The notes under the pieces are model-generated. The model was given only the letters and a program-made list of their open reading frames with translations, was not told the DNA's origin and ran no database searches. Source: Candidatus Zixiibacteriota bacterium (GTDB lineage: Bacteria; Zixibacteria; MSB-5A5; UBA10806). Taken from it: DNA of 64,000 nt. Below are positions 17,944-26,815 of this stretch, piece after piece (the stretch's first letter is position 1; every line of letters begins with the position of its first letter). The stretch covers positions 1 to 64,000 of the forward strand of contig JAHEDG010000012.1 of NCBI GenBank assembly GCA_024641335.1, given 5' to 3'. Made by a program: the position numbers and the translations under genes.

Positions 17944-18578
17944 TTAGCCGCTCCGGGCGAAGTCTGTCTGAATATCTGCTGGAGCAGTTCTTCCGACGAT
18001 TTGTATCTTTTGCCTATAGCGATAGCCCGATCGAGCATCGCCTGGGCCTCGCTCCTTCTGTATTGAAGCTGGAGCAAAACAGCCAAAGTCTCTTCGGCGA
18101 AATCGGGTTTGACCTCGGGTTTGGCCAGCGGTTTGCTTTCTTTAGCCAGGGCGAAACGGGCAGTTTTTCCTTTCAGTTCGGCGATGATTTTCTCGGCCAG
18201 CCGTCCGCCGATACCCGGCAGTTTGGTAAGTGTGGACGTTTCCTCGGTTTCGATAGCCCGGGCTATTTCGCTTATGGGGATGGTCAGGGATTTCAGCGCC
18301 TTTTTGACTCCCAGGCCCGGTACCGATGTATAAACCCTGAAAAATTCTCTATCGATAGCATCGGCGAACCCGATCATGCGGGGATACTGATTTCCTACCT
18401 GGCCTCCCTCGATGTAATCGAGAATGTGCAGGGTAATATTGTTCCCGGGGGGGGCGTTTTGCCTGATAGACTCGGCCAGCGCGGAAGGAAGCATAATTTC
18501 GTAATATATTCCGCCGACGTTGATAACAGCCATACCGTCGTCGACATTATCGAGCAGTCCCTTGATTTTCGAGATCAT
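17940..18578 (-). CDS. ruvA: Holliday junction DNA-binding subunit RuvA
   Basis: 212 residues. It binds the four-way junction and loads RuvB. The N-terminal OB domain (MISKIKGLLDNV...INVGGIYYEIML), the two helix-hairpin-helix motifs (VPGLGVKKALKSL, LPGIGGRLAEKIIAELK) and a C-terminal domain for RuvB contact (EETLAVLLQLQYRRSEAQ) appear in order. Confidence 0.96.
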   Translation of the reverse strand: MISKIKGLLDNVDDGMAVINVGGIYYEIMLPSALAESIRQNAPPGNNITLHILDYIEGGQVGNQYPRMIGFADAIDREFFRVYTSVPGLGVKKALKSLTIPISEIARAIETEETSTLTKLPGIGGRLAEKIIAELKGKTARFALAKESKPLAKPEVKPDFAEETLAVLLQLQYRRSEAQAMLDRAIAIGKRYKSSEELLQQIFRQTSPGAAK

Positions 18579-19054
18579 TTGAAAGCCTCGATATGGCAGA
18601 GAGCGGCGGCAATGGCATCGGCAACATCCGGGGGCTCCGGCAATTTTTTCATTTTCAAGATATCTTTGACCATTCTTTGCATTTGCAGTTTGGAGGCTCG
18701 TCCGTTGCCGGTGAGAGCTTTCTTGATACGAGTTGAAGCGTAGCTCTCGACCGGGATATTATGATTGGCGGCGCACAAGAATATTATCCCCCTGGCATGT
18801 CCCATAACAACGGCGGTTTGTGGATGTTTGTAATGGGAATAAAGTTCCTCCACCGCCAAGGCGTCCGGCTGGAATTCGCTAACGACTTCCTCGACGTTGT
18901 CATAAATCGACTTCAATCGTACCGCCAGGCGCTGTTTATCATCAGTTTTAAAAATACCGGCCTCGCGCACGCTAACTCCCGAACCGTTTTCGGAAACAAC
19001 CGCGTAGCCGGTGATACGCAATCCGGGATCTATGCCCAGTATGGTCCGCGCCAT
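18575..19054 (-). CDS. ruvC: Crossover junction endodeoxyribonuclease RuvC
   Basis: 159 residues. It resolves Holliday junctions as a dimer. The RNase H-like catalytic acidic residues are in place: LGIDPGLRITGYAV, LAVEELYSHYKHPQTAVVMGHARG and PPDVADAIAAALCH. The start ATG is next to the yebC stop. Confidence 0.97.
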   Translation of the reverse strand: MARTILGIDPGLRITGYAVVSENGSGVSVREAGIFKTDDKQRLAVRLKSIYDNVEEVVSEFQPDALAVEELYSHYKHPQTAVVMGHARGIIFLCAANHNIPVESYASTRIKKALTGNGRASKLQMQRMVKDILKMKKLPEPPDVADAIAAALCHIEAFK

Positions 19055-19807
19055 TTAAGCCTCGGAGAGCTCCTCCATGATCGATTCGTCGATATCGAAA
19101 TTGGCGTAGACATTGACCACATCATCGTTATCATCGATTGCCTCGTAGAGCTTGAGCATCTGCTCGGCATGTTTGCGGTCTAATTTGATGGTATTTTGAG
19201 GAATCATAGTGGGTTCGGTGGAGGTCATCTCCACTCCTTCTTTTTCGAGGGCGGAGCGAACGGATTCAAGATTGGTGAATTCGGTATAGATCTCAAATAC
19301 GTCCTCGCCTACCTGGATATCTTCGGCGCCGGCTTCGATAGCCTTTTCCATCAATTCTTCTTCGGAAATCTTGCTTTTATCGACCACAATGTATCCTTTG
19401 CGGTCGAACATCCAACCTACGCATCCGACCTCTCCGAGAGAGCCGCCGTACTTGGTGAAGATATGCCGGATTTCCGAAACCGTCCGGTTTTTATTATCCG
19501 TAAGAGATTCGACTAGAACGGCCACACCGCCGGGTCCGTAACCTTCGTAATTGGAGGATTCGTATCTGGCGCCTTCCAGCTCTCCCGTACCCTTCTGAAT
19601 TCCTCTTTTTATATTATCCGCGGGCATATTGGCGGCTTTGGCCGCGGCTACCGCGGTTCTCAATCTGGGATTGGATTCGAGATCGCCGCCGCCTTCTTTG
19701 GCGGCAACCGTAATTTCGCGAATCAGCTTGGTAAATACCTTGCCCCTTTGAGCATCGGTTTTACCTTTTTTCCTTTTTATAGTGGACCATTTGGAATGGC
19801 CGGACAT
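19055..19807 (-). CDS. yebC: YebC/PmpR family transcriptional regulator
   Basis: 250 residues. Signature [25 protein letters not shown] and the later [21 protein letters not shown]. Family members are reported as DNA-binding regulators, and more recently as helping ribosomes at proline runs. It is the first gene of the ruv operon, a classic yebC-ruvCAB order. AAGGAGGAG precedes the ATG. Confidence 0.96.
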   Translation of the reverse strand: MSGHSKWSTIKRKKGKTDAQRGKVFTKLIREITVAAKEGGGDLESNPRLRTAVAAAKAANMPADNIKRGIQKGTGELEGARYESSNYEGYGPGGVAVLVESLTDNKNRTVSEIRHIFTKYGGSLGEVGCVGWMFDRKGYIVVDKSKISEEELMEKAIEAGAEDIQVGEDVFEIYTEFTNLESVRSALEKEGVEMTSTEPTMIPQNTIKLDRKHAEQMLKLYEAIDDNDDVVNVYANFDIDESIMEELSEA

Positions 19808-19846
19808 GGCTCCTCCTTCTCAGCAACAAAATGGCGTCAATAAGTC

Positions 19847-19875
19847 AAATTAACACAACTATAATTCAATGGCAA
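19847..19875 (-). promoter_or_regulatory. Promoter of the yebC-ruvCAB operon
   Basis: TTGCCA at 19870-19875, 17-nt spacer, TAATTT at 19847-19852, about 39 nt before the yebC start. Confidence 0.5.
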
Positions 19876-19898
19876 TATGTTTCTAACGTTTTTCATTC

Positions 19899-22800
19899 TC
19901 AATCTGAATCCTTGAAATCGCCGCCGTTCATTTCGAATTTGCTCATCATGTGGTGAATCTGCGATCTATCCATTCCCGACAATCTGGCCGCTTTCATGAT
20001 ATTTCCATTGGCTTTTTGTAAAAGATGAACAAGGAACAATTTGTCCAGTTTGGATTTTTGGGCTTTCAGCTCGGCTTTGGTTGCGGGGATACTCAACCCA
20101 ACGGGCGCGGCGTCACGCGAATTTTTCAGGGTTTTGATTTCGGCCGGCAAATGATCGATATCGATTAAATCGCCTTTGGAGAATATGATGGCCCGCTCGC
20201 AGATATTCTCCAGTTCTCTGACATTGCCCGGCCAGGGATAAAGCAGGAAGGTATCGACCGCGGCGGTGGAGAATGATTTTGGAGGGATTTTCATTTTATT
20301 GCATATCTTTTCAAGAAAATACCCGGCCAGAATAGGTATATCCTCACTCCTTTCCCGGAGGGGAGGCAGGGTTATGTTAACCACATTCAGGCGGTAATAC
20401 AGGTCTTCGCGGAAATTTCCGGCTTTGACCTCGTCTTCGAGAGATTTGTTGGTAGCGGCCATAACACGGACATTGATAGAGCGGGTTTTGCTGTCTCCCA
20501 CCCGCCTGATCTCGTTCTCCTGCAGGACCCTCAGCAGCTTGGCCTGAAAACCGGTGCTGGTGTTGGATATCTCATCGAGGAAGATCGCCCCTCCCTCGGC
20601 AACTTCGAATAAGCCGGCCCTGTCTGAGGCTGCTCCTGTGAAGGCTCCCTTGACATGGCCGAAAAGCTCGGATTCGAGCAGGGTTTCGGTAACCGCGCCG
20701 CAGTCGACCGGCACGAAACGGGCGTTCTTACGTGGACCTGTAAAGTGAATAGCCCTGGCGAGAAGCTCCTTGCCGGTTCCGGATTCTCCGGTGACAACTA
20801 CGGTAACATCGGTACTGGCCACTGACTCGGCCATGCGAAACACCCTTTGCATGGGAGATGATCGTCCCACAATACTGCCGAAACCCCAGATGGATTCTAC
20901 CTGCTTTTGGAGATAGACGTTTTTTTCTTCGAGTTTTTCGGCCATTCGAGCGTTATCTATGGCTATAGCAGCCAGATCGGCGAAACTGACCAAGAACTCA
21001 AGATCATCGTCGGAGAAGACAATTCCGGAGCGGCTGTCGATATAGACGATTCCGAGGATCTTACCCTTGACCGCCAGAGGCACGCAAAGCAGAGAAGATA
21101 TCTTAAATTCCACTACCGACTGATGTGATGCGAGATCGTCGTCGGTGCGACTGACCACCAGCGGTTTGCCCGACCGGGCGACCTCCATAGCGCTCGACCG
21201 GGAGATAGTTGTTTCCCCGAGAATATCTTTCCGGGCGATATTGCGGGCCACGACAGTTTCGAGGGAGTTTTCGGAATAGAGCATGATAAATCCTCTTTCC
21301 GCCTCCAGGGTTTCCAGTGCCAGATCCAGGATCTTATTCAGAAGAGGATCCGACTCTCTGATCGAATTGATGGTTCGGGCGATCCTCAATAGAACCGCCA
21401 GACGTTCACTGCCGGAAATTTTACCCATGGAAATCTCACCGTCCTTCTCTCCCTCTTCTACTTTCAGGGAGAAAAACCGTTTTAAATTATCAACAATATT
21501 ATCTTCCAATCCGGATGTAGACCCGGCGATTTCTTCGGAGAGCTTATCCCTTTGTCTGGCGGCGGCGAAGGTATCGCCGATCGATTCCAGAAGATCCGCT
21601 TTTTGAGCCATCAGCCTGAGACGTTCACCGTAATGAAAATACTTGTAGGAATTCCGGAGGGCTTCATCGAGGCGGGCGATCCAGATCTCCGGAGCCATCC
21701 CCGATTTTTCCGAGAGGGCGATTCGGCAACGCAGTCTGGTTATGATAGGTTCGATATCGGGGTTGTTTTCACTCAAGGCCGAAATTCTGGATTCTATTTC
21801 CCTGTGGTCAACATTCAGCTTTGCGGAGTAACCGGAAGCCAGAATCAGGGTCTTAATTCTCTGTCTCGGTTCGCCAAGACTGTCTGGGATTTCAAGAGAT
21901 TGTCTTACTAAATTCAGGGATTCCGCGATATCTCCCATCTCGTGGCGTATTTCGGCCCAGAGCGGCATAATTACAGATAGTTGTTCTCTGTCATCGATCT
22001 CCCCGGCCAGTTCCGCGGCCGATCTGGCCGTATCATCCGCCCTGGAAAAATCGGCTACGGCGGCGAAATCTTCAGCCAGCCCTATACGATTGGCCAATTC
22101 GATCCTGGGCTGATTTATCTTCAGGCTGATCTCCAAACCGTTTTGATAATTAATAATAGAATTGAGAACCTCGCCCTTCCTGAAATACAGAAAACCGAGA
22201 TTGTTGAAGGCGATGGCCTCGGAACCTTTATCTCCCACTCCTCTTAGTCTGTCAATCGCCTCGAAAAACCGTTTTTCAGCTTCATCGAGTCTGCCGATCT
22301 GGTTAAGAGCATGACCGATATTGAGCAGGTTGATACTTTCGATGCGCCGGTCGGAAATCTCTCTGGAGATTTCCAGTGATTTGGTGTAATATTCCCGTGC
22401 TTTATCATAATCGCCCCTGGATGAACTCAGATTGCCCAGATTGCCATAGAGGTTCATGGCCGACCATATGAATCCCTTTTCCAGGCAAATATCGAGCGCC
22501 CGCCTGTAAAAATCCTCGGCCCCGGCCAGATCACCTCTCCTCTTACGGGCAATTCCCAGGTAGTTGAGAATACGGCATGACCCTTCCGGGAAATCGACTC
22601 CGGCAAAAAGATCGAGGGCGTCCAGATATGACCGTTCGGCTTCGTCGAGTTTGCCCATTTTATCAAAAACAAATCCTCGCGCGACTTCCGCCTCGCCGAG
22701 CAGTTTTTTATTGGAGACGGCGTTAGCGGCTTTCCTGGCTTTTTCTATCGATTCGAGGGCATTTTCGTTTAAGCCTATATGAAGGTAGTTTTGGCCCAGG

Positions 22801-25085
22801 GCGATAGAGGCCTCGGCTAATTCAGCTCCGGCATGATCCAGAGATTCAGCAATGGCCACGGTTTTTTCCAGTATCGGGGCGGCGTCCTTGGGCGAGGTGT
22901 AATTGGCGGCCCTGCCCAGTCCCAGATTGACTTTGAAAAAACGGCTGTCGCGAGTTTCGAATTGAGGCGATTTCTCAAAACATTCGAGGGCCGCGCCATA
23001 AAGGCCGGCAGCCTGGTTATAGGAAAATATTTTTTCGGCGGCTACCGCGGAGTCGAACAGATATTTGAAACCGTTTTCGTTGTCTCCGGAGGCGGCGTAG
23101 TGATATCCAAGGAATTCGCCTCGCCCTCCTCTTTGGGCAAAATAATCGGCGATAATACCATGGTGTTTCCGACAAGAATCACGGGGCAAAGATTCATAGG
23201 CGGCCCGGGCCAATTGTCCATGGGCAAACGAGATCCTATTTTCCCGTCCGAATTCCGATTTTTGGAATATTCCGACCCTGATCAATTTATCGATATTGCG
23301 CGTTCCCGCTGATATATCAGCTATATCCAGAATTTCCGATTCGAGAAACGATTGTCCCCAGACAGCGGCGATTTCCACGAGTATTTTTTGATCTGGAGTC
23401 AGGCGATCGATTTTTCGGCTGTGCAATGTCCTGATGCCTTCGGGGACCTTGATATTATTTTCCCATCCGGGCCGCAATATCCAGGCGCCCCGCTTCCTGA
23501 CCAGAAAGCCGGCGGCGACGAGCTCTTTGAGAACCTCTTCGGCAAAAAGGCAGTTGCCGCCGGTTTCCTCATACAATATCCGCGAGAGATCGTCGGTATA
23601 GTCGATCTCCCCGAGAAGTCCTTTGAGAAAATCGTGCCAGCATTCCGTATCGGCCGGGAACAGGATTCGATAATTTTCATTTTTCGCCGTCAGAAAATCG
23701 GGGTAAGAAAACTCCGCGTCGGTCTGGCCTACACAGAGCATGAAAACCGAACCGCGATCGGTATTCCGCGAGGTTAGAAACTCCAGGAAATCGACAGTAT
23801 CCCGATCAGCCCACTGCAGATCCTCTATGGCGAAAATGAGTTTGTGTTTCCCGCTGAAATCGCCGAGGTATCGGAGAAGGTTATCGAACATTCGGCGACG
23901 GGTCGATTGGATATCGACATCGGTAGGCTCTACCGGACCGGAAATACCGGAGAATCGATCGGGAAACAACCTCTTCAAATCAGGCCCGTATCCCGAAAAC
24001 AGTTTGGCATTTGGATCGAACTCGATGAAAATATATTCGAGCAATTTGATAAGCGGAGAAAGCGGCTTGAGATCATATTCCCGGCAATAAACTCTGAAGA
24101 ATTTATGGCCGTCAATCTGCGCTTTGATTCTGAATTCATCTAGAAGCCTGCTTTTGCCCACGCCGGGAGCGCCGCCGATAAATAAAAGAATATCTCGTCC
24201 GGCGTTATGATGTTCCAGGCTTTCTGTCAGCCAGCGGAGTTCGTTGTCGCGGCCCACAAATTCGGAAATCTCGATAGAAGATATATTGATCCCGCCGGTC
24301 GAATCGCCGGTATCGAGAACGGCTTGAATATCATCCAGGACGGAGCCGGCGGAATTATAGCGGTTGGCGGGGTCCTGATGAATCATTTTAAGCAGGACTG
24401 TCCGCATGGATTTGCCGCCGAATTCATCCGGAACCTGAGGTATGCAGATCTCGCCGGATAATTTCTTGCCGATAATCTCGCCGGCCGACCCCTCAATTAC
24501 AGGTTGGCCGAAGATCAATTCGGCGAATAATAGCCCGAGGGAATAAATATCGGAACGATTGGAGACTTTTTCCTTTCGAATAAGCTCGGGCGAAATGAAA
24601 GCGGCGCTGCCGGACGAACCGGTCTGGATATGACCGGCGGCAAATGACAGGCCAAAATCGACCAGCCGATAGTTTCCGTCAGAATCTACGAGTATATTGC
24701 TCGGTTTCAGATCGCCGTGAATCACTCCCCGGCCATGGATATAATCGAGGGCGGAGCAAATCGAGACCGACGCGGCGAAAAAGTCCTGTCCGGACATGCC
24801 GCTCAAGTCTCCCAGGTCGCCTCCTGAGGCGTAATCCATGGTAAAAAACGGACAACCATCATCGTCAGCGCCGAAATCGAAAACATTTATCAATCCCGGA
24901 TGTCGTAGCTGGGATAGGATTTTAAATTCACGGGCCAGATCGTCTTTGCTTTCAAATTCCCCGCCCTTGAGAAGCTTTAGGCATATTTCCCGTTTTTCCC
25001 GAAGATCCCTGACCAGAAAAACATCGCCAATAGAGCCTGATCCGAGTTTTCGAATTTCCTGGTATCTTTTGCCGATGATTTTCAT
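19899..25085 (-). CDS. Ser/Thr kinase - NTPase - TPR - GAF - sigma-54 activator fusion protein
   Basis: 1,728 residues from the ATG at 25085. An in-frame GTG at 25166 would put the promoter inside the gene and lacks a binding site. Domains in order (approximate residues): Hanks-type kinase, 5-270, with GSGSIGDVFLV, HGDLKPSN and VDFG intact; AAA_16-type NTPase, 285-620, with P-loop GAPGVGKSR and AIEDLQWAD; a long series of TPR repeats, about 670-1150; GAF, 1228-1375; sigma-54 AAA+ activator, 1400-1640, with GESGTGKE near 1430, the intact GAFTGA loop near 1480, FLDEI and PWPGNVRELEN; Fis-type helix-turn-helix near 1705. The GAFTGA loop implies real contact with sigma-54. The input signal and target genes are unknown. 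A sensor kinase and a transcription activator in one chain is the notable point. Confidence 0.93.
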   Translation of the reverse strand: MKIIGKRYQEIRKLGSGSIGDVFLVRDLREKREICLKLLKGGEFESKDDLAREFKILSQLRHPGLINVFDFGADDDGCPFFTMDYASGGDLGDLSGMSGQDFFAASVSICSALDYIHGRGVIHGDLKPSNILVDSDGNYRLVDFGLSFAAGHIQTGSSGSAAFISPELIRKEKVSNRSDIYSLGLLFAELIFGQPVIEGSAGEIIGKKLSGEICIPQVPDEFGGKSMRTVLLKMIHQDPANRYNSAGSVLDDIQAVLDTGDSTGGINISSIEISEFVGRDNELRWLTESLEHHNAGRDILLFIGGAPGVGKSRLLDEFRIKAQIDGHKFFRVYCREYDLKPLSPLIKLLEYIFIEFDPNAKLFSGYGPDLKRLFPDRFSGISGPVEPTDVDIQSTRRRMFDNLLRYLGDFSGKHKLIFAIEDLQWADRDTVDFLEFLTSRNTDRGSVFMLCVGQTDAEFSYPDFLTAKNENYRILFPADTECWHDFLKGLLGEIDYTDDLSRILYEETGGNCLFAEEVLKELVAAGFLVRKRGAWILRPGWENNIKVPEGIRTLHSRKIDRLTPDQKILVEIAAVWGQSFLESEILDIADISAGTRNIDKLIRVGIFQKSEFGRENRISFAHGQLARAAYESLPRDSCRKHHGIIADYFAQRGGRGEFLGYHYAASGDNENGFKYLFDSAVAAEKIFSYNQAAGLYGAALECFEKSPQFETRDSRFFKVNLGLGRAANYTSPKDAAPILEKTVAIAESLDHAGAELAEASIALGQNYLHIGLNENALESIEKARKAANAVSNKKLLGEAEVARGFVFDKMGKLDEAERSYLDALDLFAGVDFPEGSCRILNYLGIARKRRGDLAGAEDFYRRALDICLEKGFIWSAMNLYGNLGNLSSSRGDYDKAREYYTKSLEISREISDRRIESINLLNIGHALNQIGRLDEAEKRFFEAIDRLRGVGDKGSEAIAFNNLGFLYFRKGEVLNSIINYQNGLEISLKINQPRIELANRIGLAEDFAAVADFSRADDTARSAAELAGEIDDREQLSVIMPLWAEIRHEMGDIAESLNLVRQSLEIPDSLGEPRQRIKTLILASGYSAKLNVDHREIESRISALSENNPDIEPIITRLRCRIALSEKSGMAPEIWIARLDEALRNSYKYFHYGERLRLMAQKADLLESIGDTFAAARQRDKLSEEIAGSTSGLEDNIVDNLKRFFSLKVEEGEKDGEISMGKISGSERLAVLLRIARTINSIRESDPLLNKILDLALETLEAERGFIMLYSENSLETVVARNIARKDILGETTISRSSAMEVARSGKPLVVSRTDDDLASHQSVVEFKISSLLCVPLAVKGKILGIVYIDSRSGIVFSDDDLEFLVSFADLAAIAIDNARMAEKLEEKNVYLQKQVESIWGFGSIVGRSSPMQRVFRMAESVASTDVTVVVTGESGTGKELLARAIHFTGPRKNARFVPVDCGAVTETLLESELFGHVKGAFTGAASDRAGLFEVAEGGAIFLDEISNTSTGFQAKLLRVLQENEIRRVGDSKTRSINVRVMAATNKSLEDEVKAGNFREDLYYRLNVVNITLPPLRERSEDIPILAGYFLEKICNKMKIPPKSFSTAAVDTFLLYPWPGNVRELENICERAIIFSKGDLIDIDHLPAEIKTLKNSRDAAPVGLSIPATKAELKAQKSKLDKLFLVHLLQKANGNIMKAARLSGMDRSQIHHMMSKFEMNGGDFKDSD

Positions 25086-25094
25086 AATCAAAAA

Positions 25095-25116
25095 GTGTTG
25101 TATTTTTCTACAACAC
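25095..25116. promoter_or_regulatory. Perfect 8-bp inverted repeat at the promoter of the kinase/activator gene
   Basis: GTGTTGTA (25095-25102) and TACAACAC (25109-25116) with a 6-nt centre, directly after the -10 box and across the likely transcription start. A matching half-site TGTTGTA lies upstream at 25181-25187. This arrangement suits an operator, possibly for the encoded Fis-type domain itself. Confidence 0.55.
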
Positions 25117-25144
25117 AATATAACATAATCTCCCGTCTTGACAA
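25117..25144 (-). promoter_or_regulatory. Promoter of the kinase/activator gene
   Basis: TTGTCA at 25139-25144, 16-nt spacer, TATATT at 25117-25122. A sigma-70 type, not a -24/-12 sigma-54 type. The leader is about 25 nt and holds no clear Shine-Dalgarno. Confidence 0.6.
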
Positions 25145-25184
25145 GAGGAAAAGATCGACTGGACACTTAAATTGTTGATTTGTT

Positions 25185-25224
25185 GTAAATTAAAGACCGC
25201 ACCCGTATTTTACGGGTACGGTCT
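25185..25224 (-). terminator. Terminator after etfB
   Basis: A long hairpin at 25194-25224 (AGACCG and ACCCGTA arms, with one opposed C-A pair) is followed on the minus strand by TTTAATTTAC. It separates etfB from the kinase/activator gene. Confidence 0.7.
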
Positions 25225-25266
25225 GATTGCTTTGTTAACCGTGACGATTTTTAAAACGGTAGGGTT

Positions 25267-26028
25267 TTAGAGGAGTTGATCTGCTTTTAGCTTATCGATC
25301 AGCATACCTATGACCTGCTCCGGCTCTCCCTGCAAAATTTCTCCCTGTGGTCTCGCCCGGGGAGGGTTTAATCCTTTAACTTGAATGAGGGAATCGGAAG
25401 TTAGCCCGAGATCAGGCAGCGAGAATTTGGTTATCTCGACTTTTTTAGCTCTCATTTTCCCTTTTAGGGAAGGGAGGCGCGGTTCGTTGATCTCCTTGAC
25501 GACTGAACAGACAGCCGGGAGGTGGGCCTCGATTAAATCGTAGCCGAGGTCTGTTGTGCGGCGCGCAACTATTTTGGAATCATCTATCTGATCGATTTGT
25601 TTTACAAATCCGATCTGGGGCCAATCCAGATATGCGGCTACGGACGAGGCGACCATGGTGGAATCGTCGTCACAGGCCTGTTTTCCGGTCAAGACCAGAT
25701 TTATATCCGGAATTTTTCGAATAGCCGCTGCCAGTATCATGGCGGCGTTTTGAGGGTCGATGGCCGAGTAGTTATCGGCTTCGATATGAACCGCCTCGTC
25801 GATACCGAGCGCCAGAACGTCTCTCAACGCCTGGACCGCAGCAGCCGGGCCATAGGTAATGGCAACTGTAGTTCCTCCGGTTTTTTCTTTGATTCTGAGA
25901 GCTTCCTCGACCGCATATTCGTCGAATGGATTAACCGCGAGAACATCATCGGACCACTTGAGGCTGTCTCCACCCCAGGCGACTTCGGACAGCTGGGGAG
26001 TCTGTTTAACCAGAACCGCTATTTTCAT
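25267..26028 (-). CDS. etfB: Electron transfer flavoprotein beta subunit
   Basis: 253 residues. With EtfA it forms an FAD/AMP heterodimer that passes electrons from acyl-CoA and other dehydrogenases to the quinone pool. Family blocks: MKIAVLVKQTP, VNPFDEYAVEEALRIKE, LTGKQACDDDSTMVASSVAAYLDWPQ (AMP-binding region) and VKEINEPRLPSLKGKMRAKK, the beta-subunit signature. No etfA is next to it, which is unusual. It sits 58 bases after rnc and ends in a clear terminator, so it may be the last gene of the fab-rnc transcript. Confidence 0.93.
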   Translation of the reverse strand: MKIAVLVKQTPQLSEVAWGGDSLKWSDDVLAVNPFDEYAVEEALRIKEKTGGTTVAITYGPAAAVQALRDVLALGIDEAVHIEADNYSAIDPQNAAMILAAAIRKIPDINLVLTGKQACDDDSTMVASSVAAYLDWPQIGFVKQIDQIDDSKIVARRTTDLGYDLIEAHLPAVCSVVKEINEPRLPSLKGKMRAKKVEITKFSLPDLGLTSDSLIQVKGLNPPRARPQGEILQGEPEQVIGMLIDKLKADQLL

Positions 26029-26086
26029 ATTCCCGATCTCCTGAAATATTCAGATTCCATTTCACCAATTTCTATCATCATATCCG

Positions 26087-26815
26087 CTAATTCCCAATGT
26101 TATTTTTAATATTTTCCAATGCCATCCTGGCGGCGTTTTGTTCGGCTTCTTTTTTTGTCGAACCGCGTCCGTTGCCGACTTTTCTGGATTCGATCGAAAC
26201 GGCCACGAAAAATTCCTTGCCGTGATCCGGACCGATTTCATCGACAACTTCGTATCTCGGAGTTCCCTTACCCTCGCCCTGCATCATCTCCAGGAGTTCC
26301 CCTTTGTAATTATAGGTGGCTTTATCATTGATAAGATCTTTGTAATCGCCGAGAATCATTCGGGCAATAACATTCTTTGCGGCCTTCAATCCGCCGTCCA
26401 AATAGACGGCGCCGAAAATAGCCTCGACGGAGTCTGCGGTGATGGACGGTTTGCTTCTTCCGCCTGATTTTTCCTCTTCGGGGCTCATCAAAATAAAATT
26501 ACCAAGGTTGAATTTGGCCGAGACTTTCGAGAGGACCGCTTCATTAACCAGGGAGGATTTCATTTTGGTCAGATCGCCTTCGTTAAGCACGGGGAATTTT
26601 TCATAGAGAAATTCCGACACCACCAATCCGAGGACCGCGTCTCCGAGGTATTCGAGCCGTTCATTGGCCGGGCCGTTTTCCACGCTGGATCTGTGGGACA
26701 GTGCTTTTTGAATCAGTTCTTTATGATCGAATTTGTACTTAATGATTGTTTCGATCTCATCCAGGGGCTTTTGATCGCCCCCGGAAAAGATCCTTTTAAT
26801 AATTGAAAAGGCCAT
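26087..26815 (-). CDS. rnc: Ribonuclease III
   Basis: 242 residues. It cuts double-stranded RNA, for rRNA processing and regulation. The catalytic signature NERLEYLGDAVLGLVVSEFLYEKFP is intact, with the second acidic site in ADSVEAIFGAVYLDGG. The C-terminal dsRNA-binding domain is YKGELLEMMQGEGKGTPRYEVV...GNGRGSTKKEAEQNAARMAL. It follows fabF directly (ATG one base after the fabF stop), as in many bacteria. Confidence 0.97.
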   Translation of the reverse strand: MAFSIIKRIFSGGDQKPLDEIETIIKYKFDHKELIQKALSHRSSVENGPANERLEYLGDAVLGLVVSEFLYEKFPVLNEGDLTKMKSSLVNEAVLSKVSAKFNLGNFILMSPEEEKSGGRSKPSITADSVEAIFGAVYLDGGLKAAKNVIARMILGDYKDLINDKATYNYKGELLEMMQGEGKGTPRYEVVDEIGPDHGKEFFVAVSIESRKVGNGRGSTKKEAEQNAARMALENIKNNIGN

